The notes beneath the pieces are model-generated. The model had not been told where the DNA came from and searched no databases. It was given only the letters and a program-made list of their open reading frames with translations. Below, in pieces: positions 18,254 through 28,035 of a stretch of DNA of 64,000 nucleotides; position 1 is the stretch's first letter; each line of letters begins with the position of its first letter. The position numbers were made by a program, and so were the translations under genes. The stretch is from contig CAYUOU010000005.1 in the NCBI GenBank assembly GCA_964446485.1, forward strand, positions 19,356 to 83,355. Direction: 5' to 3'. This DNA comes from JBDRRP01 sp964446485 (GTDB lineage: Bacteria > Desulfobacterota > Desulfobacteria > Desulfobacterales > JBDRRP01).

Positions 18254-18928
18254 ATGTTCGTGACATTCGAAGGTATCGAAGGCTCCGGCAAAACCAGTCT
18301 GCTGCCGTTGGTGACACGGCACCTCGAGAAGGGCGGCCACAGCTGCCTTGTCACCCGGGAGCCCGGCGGAACTGTTATCGGGAGACAGATTCGCGCCGTA
18401 TTGCTGGACCCCGCCAACGACGGCATGGATGCCGGGGCCGAACTGCTGCTGTACACGGCCGATCGTGTCCAGCATGTTCGCACCGTCATTGGTCCGGCTC
18501 TGGCTGAGGGAAAAGTCGTGCTCTGCGACCGGTACGTGGATGCCACCCGGGTGTATCAAGGGCTGGCCAGGGGCGTGGGGGTGACGCTGGTGGATCAATT
18601 GCATGATGTGGCCGTTGGGGGGCTCCTGCCCGATCTGACCATCTTGCTGGACCTCGATCCCGAAGTGGGACTTGCCCGCGCATGGCGCCAGATCGGCAGC
18701 GGTGAGCGGTCCGGTGATGAAACCCGTTTTGAAAACGAGGCCCTGCTGTTTCACCAGAAGGTTCGGAACGGCTATCTGAGGCTGGCTTCAGAGTCGCCGA
18801 AACGGTTTTGTGTCATCGACGCGGGCGTGTCACCCGAGACGGTTGCCGGAGCCGTCACTGCAGCCATCGATACCCGTATGGCCGCCGGGTGCCCGGTGGC
18901 GACTGCGTCGGGCAAGGACAACAGGTAA
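18254..18928 (+). CDS. tmk: Thymidylate kinase
   Basis: 224 residues. P-loop EGIEGSGKTS at 6-15, DRY motif (CDRYVDATRVYQG) and a LID segment SGERSGDETRFE. It phosphorylates dTMP to dTDP. The ATG at 18254 follows TGAGGGGA. The stop lies two bases before the CysK-CysS fusion, so translation is probably coupled. Confidence 0.93.
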   Translation: MFVTFEGIEGSGKTSLLPLVTRHLEKGGHSCLVTREPGGTVIGRQIRAVLLDPANDGMDAGAELLLYTADRVQHVRTVIGPALAEGKVVLCDRYVDATRVYQGLARGVGVTLVDQLHDVAVGGLLPDLTILLDLDPEVGLARAWRQIGSGERSGDETRFENEALLFHQKVRNGYLRLASESPKRFCVIDAGVSPETVAGAVTAAIDTRMAAGCPVATASGKDNR

Positions 18929-18930
18929 TC

Positions 18931-21216
18931 ATGAAGCCCAGGACCATTTTAGATTTGATCGGTAACACACCGTTGGTGGAGATCCTGCGGTTGGCGCCCA
19001 ATCCTCAGGTGCGCATCCTGGCCAAGCTCGAGTACATGAATCCGGGGGGGAGCATCAAGGACCGTGCGGCCCTGGCGATGATTGCCGCCGGCGAAGCCAG
19101 CGGCGAGCTGACCCGGGAGAAGACCGTCATTGAGGCCACCAGTGGTAATACCGGTATCGGGCTCGCACTGGTCTGCTCGGTAAAAGGCTACCGGCTGCTG
19201 CTGGCCATGAGTGAACTGGTGAGTGTGGAGCGGCAGAAAATTCTCAAGGCACGGGGTGCCGATATTCTCCTGACGCCCGGGCATCTGGGCACCGATGGCG
19301 CCATCGAAGAGGTCTATCGCCTGGCGCTGGAAAATCCGGATCGCTATTTCATGGCCGACCAGTTCAACAACGCTGCCAACTGGCGGGCCCATTACGACGG
19401 CACCGCCGCTGAGATCTGGGCCCAGACCGAAGGCGAAGTGGACACGGTGGTGGCCACCATGGGGACCACGGGGACGTTGATGGGGCTTTCCCGCCGGCTG
19501 AAGGAATTTCGGCAGGATCTCCGGATCATCGGTGTGGAGCCCTATCTCGGGCACCGTCTCCAGGGCCTTAAGAATATGAAGGAAGCCTATCGGCCGGAGA
19601 TCTACGAAAAGGACCGCCTCGACGAAAAAGTCAACGTCGAAGACGAAGAGGCCTTTGAAATGACTCGGCAGCTGGCCCGCCAGGAGGGGCTGTTCGTAGG
19701 CATGAGCAGCGGCGCCGCCATGGCCGTGGCCGCCAGAGCGGCCCGTGCCATGGATCATGGGACCATCGTGGTCATCTTCCCCGACGGCGGGGAACGGTAC
19801 TTGAGCACCCCGCTGTTTGCCGTACGACCGACGGTGGGCATGAGCGTCTTCAACACGCTGACCCGCTCGAAGGAGTCCTTTGAACCCATCACGGCCGGCG
19901 CGGTATCGGTGTATACCTGCGGTCCCACGGCGCATGAGCCCATTCATCTGGGGCATTGCCGCCGGTTCGTCTTTGCAGACCTCCTGTGCCGCTATCTGAG
20001 CTACCGGGGCTACGCGCTGCGGCATGTGGTGAACATCACCGACTATGATGACAAAACCTTTGCCGGTGCCGAGGCGGCCGGGGTCCCGCTGTCGGAATTC
20101 ACCGAAAAACATATCCAGGCCTTTTATGCGGACCTCGAGACTTTAGGGATTCGGCCGGCCACGGCCTACCCCAGGGCCAGCGAGCATATTGACGACATGG
20201 TGTCCTTGGCCGGTGAACTGGCCAAGAAGGGGTTGGCTTACGAAAAGCTTCGATCGCTGTACTTCGACATCTCCCGTTTTGGCAGTTACGGGAAGCTGTC
20301 GGGAATTGATTTGGATAAAATCCGGGTTGGGGCCACAGTGGATCTGGACGATTATGAAAAAGACAACCCCCGGGATTTCACCCTCCTAAAGCGCGCCACC
20401 CTATCAGAGCTCAAACGCGGCTTATTCACCGCGACGCCGTGGGGCAACGTCAGACCGTCCTGGCATTTGCAGTGTGCTGCCATGAGCATGAAACACCTCG
20501 GAGAAACCTTCGATATCCACACGAGCGGTCGGGAGCTGATGTTTCCGCACCACGAAAATGAAATTGCCATTGCCTATGGCGCCACCGGCAAACCGCTGGC
20601 CCGCTATTGGATGCATTGCGACACCGTGCTCACCAACGGCCGTGCCATCGACACCCGGGGTAGGGGGCTCTCCCTGAAAGCGGTGCAGGCCATGGGCTTC
20701 GCCGGTCGTGAAATCCGCTACTGGCTGCTGACCGCCAACTATCGCAAACCGGTGGTGTTTTCCCGAAGCCGGCTGACATTGGCTCGAAAGGCACTGAAAC
20801 GCCTTGACGCCGTGGTGCATGACCTTCAGCAGGCGCCGGCCGTCTCCGGCGCAGTATCCCCCGACCTCGATCAGTTGAACTATGACATCAAGCACCGTTT
20901 CATCGCAGCCATGGATGACGACCTCAACATCTCCAAGGCTATGGCTTCGGTATTCAGACATATCAAGGAGATCAACCGGCTTCTCCAGGACGCCCGACTC
21001 AACAGGGATGAGGCCGGGCGATTGATGGAAACCCTTGCTGGCATTGATTCCGTTTTAGGCGTGTTTTGCTTTGACAATCCCGCCAGCGATTCCGAGGTTC
21101 AAGCCCTCATCCACGAGCGCGAAGCGGCCCGGGCCGCACAGAACTGGGAGCGTGCCGACGCGCTGCGCTATCGTCTCGAGAAGCGGGGCGTATTTATCAA
21201 GGATCGAAAGAGCTGA
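18931..21216 (+). CDS. Cysteine synthase fused to a cysteinyl-tRNA-synthetase-like domain with degenerate KMSKS
   Basis: 761 residues. Residues 1-303 are a CysK/CysM-type PLP enzyme: PLP lysine Lys43 in GGSIKDR, phosphate motif SGNTG 71-75, GTTGTLMG and SSGAAMAV. From Met304 onward it is CysRS-like: zinc ligands in TCGPT, LQCAAM and HHENE are kept, as is HLGH (339-342). The KMSKS loop is not: where KMSKS-LGN should stand (about 570-583) the sequence reads DTRGRGLSLK, and the KIIKR site after NITDYDD reads KTFAG (from Lys375). Normal aminoacylation is therefore uncertain. The CysRS part is full length (about 458 residues), so this is not a simple truncation. It could pair cysteine synthesis with charging, make a modified cysteine, or be a non-tRNA paralogue. 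Sequence is continuous, with no frameshift at the junction. Confidence 0.88.
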   Translation: MKPRTILDLIGNTPLVEILRLAPNPQVRILAKLEYMNPGGSIKDRAALAMIAAGEASGELTREKTVIEATSGNTGIGLALVCSVKGYRLLLAMSELVSVERQKILKARGADILLTPGHLGTDGAIEEVYRLALENPDRYFMADQFNNAANWRAHYDGTAAEIWAQTEGEVDTVVATMGTTGTLMGLSRRLKEFRQDLRIIGVEPYLGHRLQGLKNMKEAYRPEIYEKDRLDEKVNVEDEEAFEMTRQLARQEGLFVGMSSGAAMAVAARAARAMDHGTIVVIFPDGGERYLSTPLFAVRPTVGMSVFNTLTRSKESFEPITAGAVSVYTCGPTAHEPIHLGHCRRFVFADLLCRYLSYRGYALRHVVNITDYDDKTFAGAEAAGVPLSEFTEKHIQAFYADLETLGIRPATAYPRASEHIDDMVSLAGELAKKGLAYEKLRSLYFDISRFGSYGKLSGIDLDKIRVGATVDLDDYEKDNPRDFTLLKRATLSELKRGLFTATPWGNVRPSWHLQCAAMSMKHLGETFDIHTSGRELMFPHHENEIAIAYGATGKPLARYWMHCDTVLTNGRAIDTRGRGLSLKAVQAMGFAGREIRYWLLTANYRKPVVFSRSRLTLARKALKRLDAVVHDLQQAPAVSGAVSPDLDQLNYDIKHRFIAAMDDDLNISKAMASVFRHIKEINRLLQDARLNRDEAGRLMETLAGIDSVLGVFCFDNPASDSEVQALIHEREAARAAQNWERADALRYRLEKRGVFIKDRKS

Positions 21217-21287
21217 TAACGAGCCCATTGCCCGCAGCTTGTCTTAGCGAAGCGGGGTTGTGAAGCAGCGGCTTCAACCATCACAAA

Positions 21288-22271
21288 ATGCTAAAAGGCA
21301 ACGCCATGGTGGTACCCCTCCTGTTCCCCCATACCCGCGTCGAGAAGGCCTGCCTGGATGAACTGCTGAAGGCCTTTGGGCGGATCCGTCTGCAGCTTGC
21401 CTGTGACGGGGAGTTGCCGGCGCACCTGCAGGCTGCTGTGGAGAGTGGCGGGCTCCTCATTGATCGGCCCGTATCAGAGGATGGCACGGACATTCAGCAC
21501 CTGGCGCAGGCGTATCGAAAATGGCTTGAAGACACCCGCGGCATGGAACCCCGCGTGCCGCATCTGCACCGGGGCACCCCACCACTGGTCGACGACACCT
21601 CGACGGCACGGCTGAAATCCCAGATTCTATCGGTAACGCGCGCTGACCCCGCTGCCGGCCCGGATGACGGGCGGCGCATGGCGCAGTTGTTTCTCCTGGC
21701 GGCCGAGGATTATGTGGCGGAAATGGCCGCCTTGGAGGCCGATATGGACGTGCATCTGGATAAAGAGCGCGCCCTTTTTGCCCAGCTTCACGGGGACCCT
21801 GAAGAATTGGCCATGTTTTTTCCTACGACGGTGCATGACCGGCCCCTGGACCCCTGCGCTATGATGACACCCGAGTGGATATCGGCATGGTGTCGATTGG
21901 TGGCGGAGCATTCGGATATCGCCGGGATATGGCTCACCTTCAGCGATGCGGTGGTCGCATGGATGCGAGAAGTATTTGGCGACACTCGGCCCATCGCAGC
22001 GATTCCCAGAGGTCAAGAGGACCGCTTCGAACGTCTGGAAGATCTCCTTGTCCACGCGCCGACCGGCCCTGAGAAAGGCCCCCCTGAGCAGGAATTTGCA
22101 GCATCTGAAGCCGACGGGAAGAATGCATCGTTGGCCGGGGTGGTTTACCGTTTTCCCGGCGTGTCGCCACGGTCCGCGGCGCACCGGCTGATGCCCTCGG
22201 GCAAACCGGTGCCGCCAGCGGGTGGCGACGGCGGTCTCGTTTTGGTTCGATGGTATCTAAAAAGCACATAA
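21288..22271 (+). CDS. Conserved-looking protein of unknown function
   Basis: 327 residues, no recognised domain. Mostly helical in appearance, acidic in the middle, with several DRP and LEDLL segments and a Pro/Gly-rich tail; no signal peptide or membrane segment. The start could be 21288 or 21306; neither has a strong ribosome site. It follows the CysK-CysS gene by 71 bases and precedes the ferredoxin, which has its own promoter-like site. Codon use matches the neighbours, so it is likely a real gene. Confidence 0.6.
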   Translation: MLKGNAMVVPLLFPHTRVEKACLDELLKAFGRIRLQLACDGELPAHLQAAVESGGLLIDRPVSEDGTDIQHLAQAYRKWLEDTRGMEPRVPHLHRGTPPLVDDTSTARLKSQILSVTRADPAAGPDDGRRMAQLFLLAAEDYVAEMAALEADMDVHLDKERALFAQLHGDPEELAMFFPTTVHDRPLDPCAMMTPEWISAWCRLVAEHSDIAGIWLTFSDAVVAWMREVFGDTRPIAAIPRGQEDRFERLEDLLVHAPTGPEKGPPEQEFAASEADGKNASLAGVVYRFPGVSPRSAAHRLMPSGKPVPPAGGDGGLVLVRWYLKST

Positions 22272-22335
22272 TTACAAAGACTTGTCATATTTTTGCGTGG
22301 GCTCCGCCACCCACGGTAAATTCAGCCATGAATGC

Positions 22336-22362
22336 TTGACTCACCGTTTCAATTGATATAAG
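22336..22362 (+). promoter_or_regulatory. Promoter-like site for ferredoxin gene
   Basis: TTGACT (22336-22341) and TATAAG (22357-22362) spaced 15 bases, shorter than optimal, about 70 bases upstream of the ferredoxin start. A CGTGGG/CCCACG hairpin lies just upstream at 22297-22316 without a T tract. Confidence 0.4.
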
Positions 22363-22434
22363 GACTTTGGCGTCTTTGGCCGTAACGGGAGTCCCGCCCG
22401 TTAAAGAATAAACTATCTGAAAGGAGATTTAGGA

Positions 22435-22623
22435 ATGGCATTTAATCCAATCGTTGATGAAGAAAAATGCGAAGGCTGTGAAGAATGCGTGGATGTCTGT
22501 CCGGTGGAAGTATTTGAAATGGTCGATGGAAAGTCTTCCCCTGTAAATGCTGAGGAATGCCTTGGTTGTGAAAGCTGCATCGAAGTTTGTGAGCCCGGCG
22601 CCATCACGGTTGAAGAGACCTAA
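22435..22623 (+). CDS. 2x[4Fe-4S] ferredoxin
   Basis: 62 residues with two clusters: CEGCEECVDVCP and CLGCESCIEVCE, each followed by an acidic segment. Strongly acidic, soluble. Strong ribosome site AAAGGAGATTTAGGA. It stands alone between its own promoter-like site and an intrinsic terminator, consistent with a highly expressed monocistronic electron carrier of anaerobic metabolism. Confidence 0.95.
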   Translation: MAFNPIVDEEKCEGCEECVDVCPVEVFEMVDGKSSPVNAEECLGCESCIEVCEPGAITVEET

Positions 22624-22643
22624 AAATCCGATTTCCAGACGAT

Positions 22644-22678
22644 CCCCGGTTCGCGCGATAGGCGAACCGGGGTTTTTT
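22644..22678 (+). terminator. Intrinsic terminator after ferredoxin
   Basis: Perfect 11-base stem CCCCGGTTCGC / GCGAACCGGGG with a 7-base loop, followed by six T. It begins 20 bases after the ferredoxin stop codon. Confidence 0.95.
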
Positions 22679-22881
22679 ATGCCCATCGTCCTTGCCAGAC
22701 CGCGCCGTATGCCGGGGCCCGGTGAAACCCACGGCACAGGCTGCCATCGACCGAGGGTGGGCACGGCCCCCCGGCGACAGCCGCCCCCTTCCCCGCCTTA
22801 TCACCGTTACCGTGCCGCAGCGTGTCTTTCCCGGGGCTGTGATCTGGATTTTTACAACGCCATTTAGTATAGGTTCCGTCT

Positions 22882-23214
22882 ATGAAACAATATGTTGTCG
22901 ACCAGCTCAGCCGTGACGATATCGGCAAGTTGAAGCCCTATCTGGATGCGCATCTCCATCGTCCCACCGTGGAAGGCATCTATTGGCTGATCCTGGAATC
23001 CGATCAGCTGAATGCAGAGCAGCAGGCCCACCCGGACTGCGGTGCGTTCTATGTCGCTGTCGAATTGGAGAGCGATCGCCTCGTATGCGAGCTGCTCGTT
23101 CGTTCATCCAAGCGGATCCGCTGCAGTTGTATTCAGTACGCCGACGCCGAGCAATCTTGCTGGGTGATCGGCATCGTTGATGCCATCCTGGACAAACTGG
23201 AGATCGACGTATAA
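22882..23214 (+). CDS. Small protein of unknown function
   Basis: 110 residues, acidic, soluble, starting MKQYVVDQL. Two cysteines close together (RCSCIQYAD) and a third (SCWVIG) lie in the C-terminal half. No recognised domain. It precedes rnj by 80 bases. The ribosome site is weak (AGGTTCCGTCT). Reading frame and base composition fit coding sequence. Confidence 0.6.
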   Translation: MKQYVVDQLSRDDIGKLKPYLDAHLHRPTVEGIYWLILESDQLNAEQQAHPDCGAFYVAVELESDRLVCELLVRSSKRIRCSCIQYADAEQSCWVIGIVDAILDKLEIDV

Positions 23215-23294
23215 TCGCGACAACCTGCGAGTCCGCTCAGGGGTCACCCCAGCGACCGGCGGCACCGGTGCTGGATGGCGAAGGGATTGTGGAG

Positions 23295-24944
23295 ATGCTA
23301 CGGATCATCCCACTCGGGGGCCTTGGGGAAATCGGCCTCAACATTATGGTGTTTGAGTACGGGGATGTCGCCTTTGTGGTCGACGCCGGACTCATGTTCC
23401 CTGAAGGACATATGCTCGGGGTCGACTACGTCATTCCGGACATGAGCTACCTCAAACGGCGGCACAGCAAAGTGGCTGCCGTCGTGCTCACCCACGCCCA
23501 CGAGGACCACATCGGCGCCCTGCCATACCTGCTGAAAGAGCTGAACGTCCCCGTTTTTGCCACCCCTTTCACCCTGGGCATGGTTCGGCACCGGCTGATG
23601 GAACACCCGTCCATCAATACGGCACGCCTCCATGAAATCCACCCCGGCGAGTCGCTCAAGCTGGGCGTGTTTGAACTCGAATTTATCCGCGTCAGCCACA
23701 GTGTGGTGGACGGTATCGGCATGTCGATACAGACGCCCATCGGACAGGTGGTTCACACGGGAGATTTCAAGATCGGTCACAACACCCTCGATGGGCTGAT
23801 GACGGACGTGGGCAGATTTGCCCGATGCGGAAAACAGGGCGTTCTGGCGCTGCTCTCCGATTCCACCAATGTGGAAAAAGAAGGCTACACCGTTTCCGAC
23901 CAGGAGGTGGGCGAGGCCATTCAAAAGGCCGCTGCGAAAAGCCCCGGCAGAATCATCGTGACCTTGTTTGCCTCCAGCATTTCCAGAATACAACAGGTCA
24001 TCAATATTTGTGCGGCACAGGGCCGCAAACTCATCGTGAATGGCCGAAGCATCGAAAACAGCATCGCCCTGGCCGTTTCCCTGGGGTATCTCGGTATCCC
24101 CGAAGGGATGGAAATCGATATCCACCAGATCGGTGACTTCGCCGACGATGAGCTCCTGATCTTGACCACCGGCAGTCAGGGCGAGCCCATGGCCGCGTTG
24201 GCCCGAATGGCGACCGGCAATCACAAATTCATCGATATCAAGCCCGGGGACACCGTCATCCTGTCATCCAAATTCATCCCCGGCAACGAGCGGGCCATCA
24301 CCGGCATCATCAATAATCTCTACCGTCGCGGTGCCGACGTCATTTACGAGAAGATATCCGGAATCCATGTGTCGGGCCACGCTTTTCGAGAAGAACTCAA
24401 GCTCATGATCAACCTCACCCGGCCGAAGTACTTTATCCCCATCCACGGAGAATACCGCCATCTGATGCTTCATGCGCGGCTGGCCCAAAATGCGGGGGTG
24501 CCCCCAGAGCGGGTACTGCTGGCGGAGAATGGGCAGGTTATTTGCTTCGATCAGGATGGGGGGCGTATTCAGGACACCGTGGAGACGGGGCGGGTGCTGA
24601 TCGATGGCAAAGGGGTCGGCGATGTCGGACGGAGTGTGCTCAAGGAACGGCGCATTCTGTCAGAAGACGGCCTGGTGGTGGTGAACATGGCCTTCGACGA
24701 AGAGACCGGCATCATCATCTATGGCCCTGAAATCGTCTCGCGCGGCTTTGTGTTCGAAAACATCACCGGCCATTTACTGGAAGACGCCAAGTGTGTCATT
24801 CTGGAAATCGTCGAAGAAATCTTGCCGGACACCCCGCGGCGGATCGACAGGATCCGGGAGCGCACCAAGACCGCCCTGCGGAAATATTTTTCCTTTACCA
24901 TCAGCCGCCGCCCGGTTATATTACCGTTTATACTTGAAATTTAA
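23295..24944 (+). CDS. rnj: Ribonuclease J
   Basis: 549 residues. Metallo-beta-lactamase/beta-CASP RNase with HAHEDH at 67-72, GDFKIGH, SDSTN, and the C-terminal SGHA and IHGEYRH motifs. It acts as 5'-3' exonuclease and endonuclease in mRNA decay. The ATG at 23295 (MLRIIPLGGLGE) is preferred over a GTG at 23268 because it follows AAGGGA and matches family starts. ftsK follows 42 bases later. Confidence 0.93.
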   Translation: MLRIIPLGGLGEIGLNIMVFEYGDVAFVVDAGLMFPEGHMLGVDYVIPDMSYLKRRHSKVAAVVLTHAHEDHIGALPYLLKELNVPVFATPFTLGMVRHRLMEHPSINTARLHEIHPGESLKLGVFELEFIRVSHSVVDGIGMSIQTPIGQVVHTGDFKIGHNTLDGLMTDVGRFARCGKQGVLALLSDSTNVEKEGYTVSDQEVGEAIQKAAAKSPGRIIVTLFASSISRIQQVINICAAQGRKLIVNGRSIENSIALAVSLGYLGIPEGMEIDIHQIGDFADDELLILTTGSQGEPMAALARMATGNHKFIDIKPGDTVILSSKFIPGNERAITGIINNLYRRGADVIYEKISGIHVSGHAFREELKLMINLTRPKYFIPIHGEYRHLMLHARLAQNAGVPPERVLLAENGQVICFDQDGGRIQDTVETGRVLIDGKGVGDVGRSVLKERRILSEDGLVVVNMAFDEETGIIIYGPEIVSRGFVFENITGHLLEDAKCVILEIVEEILPDTPRRIDRIRERTKTALRKYFSFTISRRPVILPFILEI

Positions 24945-24986
24945 ACGCTGCCGCCGCCTGCGGTCCGATATTCCGGGCAGCTGCGC

Positions 24987-27194
24987 ATGACCCTCAACCC
25001 ACACCGGCATTTCATGAGAAAAGAGATCATAGGGCTGTTGCTGTTCTTCCTCGTGGTGTTTTCTCTGATCAGTCTGTTGACCTACAGCCCGACGGATCCT
25101 TCCATCCACCACGCAGCTTCCCAGGGTCCCATCCATAATCAATTCGGCGTGGTGGGCGCCCATATCGCCGGATTCTTTATCGGCATGTTTGGCCTGGGGG
25201 CCTTTTGGATCCCGGTATTGCTCCTGATCATCAGTCTCCAGTTTTTCGGCGGCCACCCCCGGCGCGACATTCTGCTCACCGCCGCCGGCGGCGTCATCCT
25301 TATCGTGACCACCGGATCGCTCTTCAGCCTGGCGTCAGGCAAGGACAGCGAGTATCTTTTATTCGGCAACCGGTATTCTTCCGGCGGCATTGTCTGCATT
25401 CCGCTGACCGCCTTCCTGGTCCGCTATTCCAACCCTACCGGCGCCGGCATCATTTTGACCGTTGCGTTTATTGTGGGGCTCATTCTATCCACCGGTTTTT
25501 CCCTTGTTCGCTTTGGGCGGCAGTGCTGGCAAACGCTGCAGTTCTTCTTCGATCGGGTAAAGACCCTTGTGATCAAATTTCAGGAACGCCGGCGGAAGGC
25601 GAAAAAGCTTGCCGAGAGCCAACGGCTGGCCGCCGTGACACCGCCGGCGCCGGTCGCCATCAAAGCCGCCAAAAAGCAGGTGTCGAAACCGGTTCCGGCA
25701 CCCAAGCAGGAAGTATTCGAGTTCATGCGCGAGGGGACCGGCTGCCACCTGCCATCCGTCAGCTTTCTCGACGACCCGGCGCCGCGCGCTGAAGCCACGG
25801 ATCATGAAAACCTGCGCATGCAATCGCGCCTTGTCGAAAAGAAGCTCGACGATTTCGGGGTGCGGGGCCAGGTGGTGGCCGTATCTCCCGGACCTGTCAT
25901 CACGACGTTCGAATACGCGCCGGCGCCGGGTGTGAAGATCAATCGTATCGTCAACCTCACCGATGATCTCGCGCTGGCGTTGCGGGCGACGAGCATTCGC
26001 ATCGTCGCACCGATTCCCGGCAAGTCCGTCGTCGGTATCGAAATTCCCAACCCTCACCGGGAACTGGTCCGCTTTAAAGAGATTGTCGCTTCACCGGAGT
26101 TTGAACGCTCCAAGATGGCGCTTCCCCTTTGCCTGGGCAAAGACATTGTCGGCAATCCCGTGGTGGTGGGGTTGGATCAGATGCCGCATCTCCTCATTGC
26201 CGGTGCCACCGGCACGGGGAAAAGCGTCGGTCTCAACGCCATGATCTGCAGTCTGCTTTACCGCTGCTCACCCGAAGAAGTGAAACTCATCATGGTGGAT
26301 CCCAAGCGCATCGAGTTATCCATGTATGACGGGATCCCCCACCTCATCACCCCGGTGGTGACCGACGTCAAGAAGGCCACCCATGCGCTGTATTGGGCGG
26401 TGCGGGAAATGGAGCGCCGATATGAACTGCTCAGTGAGCACAAGGCGCGCAATCTCAAGCAGTATAACCAGAAAATCGACAAAATGACCGCAACGCCGCG
26501 GGGGCCGGAAGACGGCGCTGCGGAGGCGCCGCCGCCGGAGAAATTGCCCCTCATCGTCATTATCATCGATGAGCTGGCGGACCTGATGATGGTGGCCTCA
26601 CGGGATGTCGAGGTGGCCCTGACCCGGTTGGCTCAGATGGCCCGGGCAGCGGGGATTCATTTGATTCTGGCCACCCAGCGACCGTCAGTGGACGTACTCA
26701 CCGGCATCATCAAGGCCAATTTCCCCACGCGGCTCACCTTCCAGGTGTCATCCAAGACGGACAGTCGCACCATCATCGACGCCAACGGTGCAGAAAACCT
26801 GCTGGGCAACGGCGACTTGCTGCTGATGCCGCCGGGTACGGCCAAATTGCAACGGGTGCACGGGGCGTTCATATCGGAAACTGAGCTGACCCAGGTGACG
26901 GAATTTCTCAAGAAGCAAAAACCCCCGGAGTATGACGACACCGTCGTGAAGGCCCCGGAGGCGGTGGCCGAAGAAAACGGCGAGACGGAATACGACGAGC
27001 GCTACGACGATGCCGTGGCCCTGGTCACGCAAAGCGGCCAGGCGTCCATTTCCATGGTCCAGCGGCATCTGCGGATCGGCTACAACCGCGCCGCGCGGAT
27101 TATTGAAACCATGGAAAAGGAAGGTTTAGTGGGCCCCTCCGACGGTGCCAAGCCGAGGGAAGTCCTGGCAAGAAGTTACGATGACATTCCGTGA
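24987..27194 (+). CDS. ftsK: DNA translocase FtsK/SpoIIIE
   Basis: 735 residues. Four N-terminal transmembrane segments (about 10-185), a short charged linker, the alpha/beta motor domain with Walker A GATGTGKSV at about 407-415 and Walker B IIIDELADLMM, and a C-terminal winged-helix gamma domain (about 670-735; YDERYDDAV, ISMVQRHLRIGYNRAARI). It pumps chromosome ends through the septum, reading KOPS sites via gamma. Confidence 0.95.
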   Translation: MTLNPHRHFMRKEIIGLLLFFLVVFSLISLLTYSPTDPSIHHAASQGPIHNQFGVVGAHIAGFFIGMFGLGAFWIPVLLLIISLQFFGGHPRRDILLTAAGGVILIVTTGSLFSLASGKDSEYLLFGNRYSSGGIVCIPLTAFLVRYSNPTGAGIILTVAFIVGLILSTGFSLVRFGRQCWQTLQFFFDRVKTLVIKFQERRRKAKKLAESQRLAAVTPPAPVAIKAAKKQVSKPVPAPKQEVFEFMREGTGCHLPSVSFLDDPAPRAEATDHENLRMQSRLVEKKLDDFGVRGQVVAVSPGPVITTFEYAPAPGVKINRIVNLTDDLALALRATSIRIVAPIPGKSVVGIEIPNPHRELVRFKEIVASPEFERSKMALPLCLGKDIVGNPVVVGLDQMPHLLIAGATGTGKSVGLNAMICSLLYRCSPEEVKLIMVDPKRIELSMYDGIPHLITPVVTDVKKATHALYWAVREMERRYELLSEHKARNLKQYNQKIDKMTATPRGPEDGAAEAPPPEKLPLIVIIIDELADLMMVASRDVEVALTRLAQMARAAGIHLILATQRPSVDVLTGIIKANFPTRLTFQVSSKTDSRTIIDANGAENLLGNGDLLLMPPGTAKLQRVHGAFISETELTQVTEFLKKQKPPEYDDTVVKAPEAVAEENGETEYDERYDDAVALVTQSGQASISMVQRHLRIGYNRAARIIETMEKEGLVGPSDGAKPREVLARSYDDIP

Positions 27195-27297
27195 TCCGGG
27201 AAGCGCCCGTCTATGAGGCTCAGGTGCCGTGACGGTGTCGGGCACAATTTCAACAAATACTTCCTGATCCATTCGTGCCGCCGATCTTGAGGACGAC

Positions 27298-27951
27298 ATG
27301 CTGCCCGATCCCAAACGCATCGCCGCCATCAAAGGGTTCATGGACCCTGAGGAAGGCATGGCGCTCTTTTCGGCCGCCCTGGCTGCCGGCCGGAGGGGGC
27401 CGTGCCTTGAAATCGGCAGCTATTGCGGCAAGTCGTCGGTCTATATCGGTTCGGCCTGTCGGGAGAACGGGACCGTGCTGTTCTCCATCGATCACCACCG
27501 CGGTTCAGAGGAACAGCAGCCCGGGCAGGCCTACTGCGACCCGGACCTCGTCGATGCCGCAACCGGCCGTGTCAACACCTTCGACACTTTTCGCGAGACC
27601 CTCAGCGCCTTCTCCCTCGAAAATACGGTCGTACCGGTGGTTTCACCTTCTTCGGTGGCCGCGCGGGCGTGGGCCACGCCGCTGACCATGGTCTTCATCG
27701 ACGGCGGGCATGCGTTTGAAACGGTGTGGGGCGATTATAATGCCTGGGCCGGTCATCTCGTGAACGACGGCATCCTCGCCATGCACGATATCTTCGATCG
27801 GCCGGAAGCCGGTGGCATGGCCCCATTCGAAGTGTATGAAATGGCGCTTGCCTCGGGCCTTTTTGAGGACGTGAAATGTGTCAAGTCCCTTCGCCTGCTG
27901 CGACGAAAGTCCTGTGCGGCGCCAGCCCCTGCCCGGAAGTACGCCTACTGA
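27298..27951 (+). CDS. Class I SAM-dependent methyltransferase (Methyltransf_24-like)
   Basis: 217 residues. SAM-binding motif I appears as CLEIGSYCGKSS, followed by FSIDHHRGS (motif II region) and VFIDGGHAFETVWGDY, typical of Methyltransf_24 proteins such as those acting on sugars or cephalosporin-like substrates. GAGGACGAC precedes the ATG. The neighbouring glycosyltransferase and second methyltransferase suggest a sugar or lipid substrate. Confidence 0.75.
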   Translation: MLPDPKRIAAIKGFMDPEEGMALFSAALAAGRRGPCLEIGSYCGKSSVYIGSACRENGTVLFSIDHHRGSEEQQPGQAYCDPDLVDAATGRVNTFDTFRETLSAFSLENTVVPVVSPSSVAARAWATPLTMVFIDGGHAFETVWGDYNAWAGHLVNDGILAMHDIFDRPEAGGMAPFEVYEMALASGLFEDVKCVKSLRLLRRKSCAAPAPARKYAY

Positions 27952-28035
27952 GCCTTCATGACCCGCTCCGCCTTAGATATGCTTCACCCCAACGTTGCGA
28001 AGAACATTATCGTATACGTCAGCATATCGTTATAG

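Noticed and set aside
22297..22316. CGTGGG/CCCACG hairpin as a terminator of the unknown gene
   Set aside because: No T tract follows on the plus strand.
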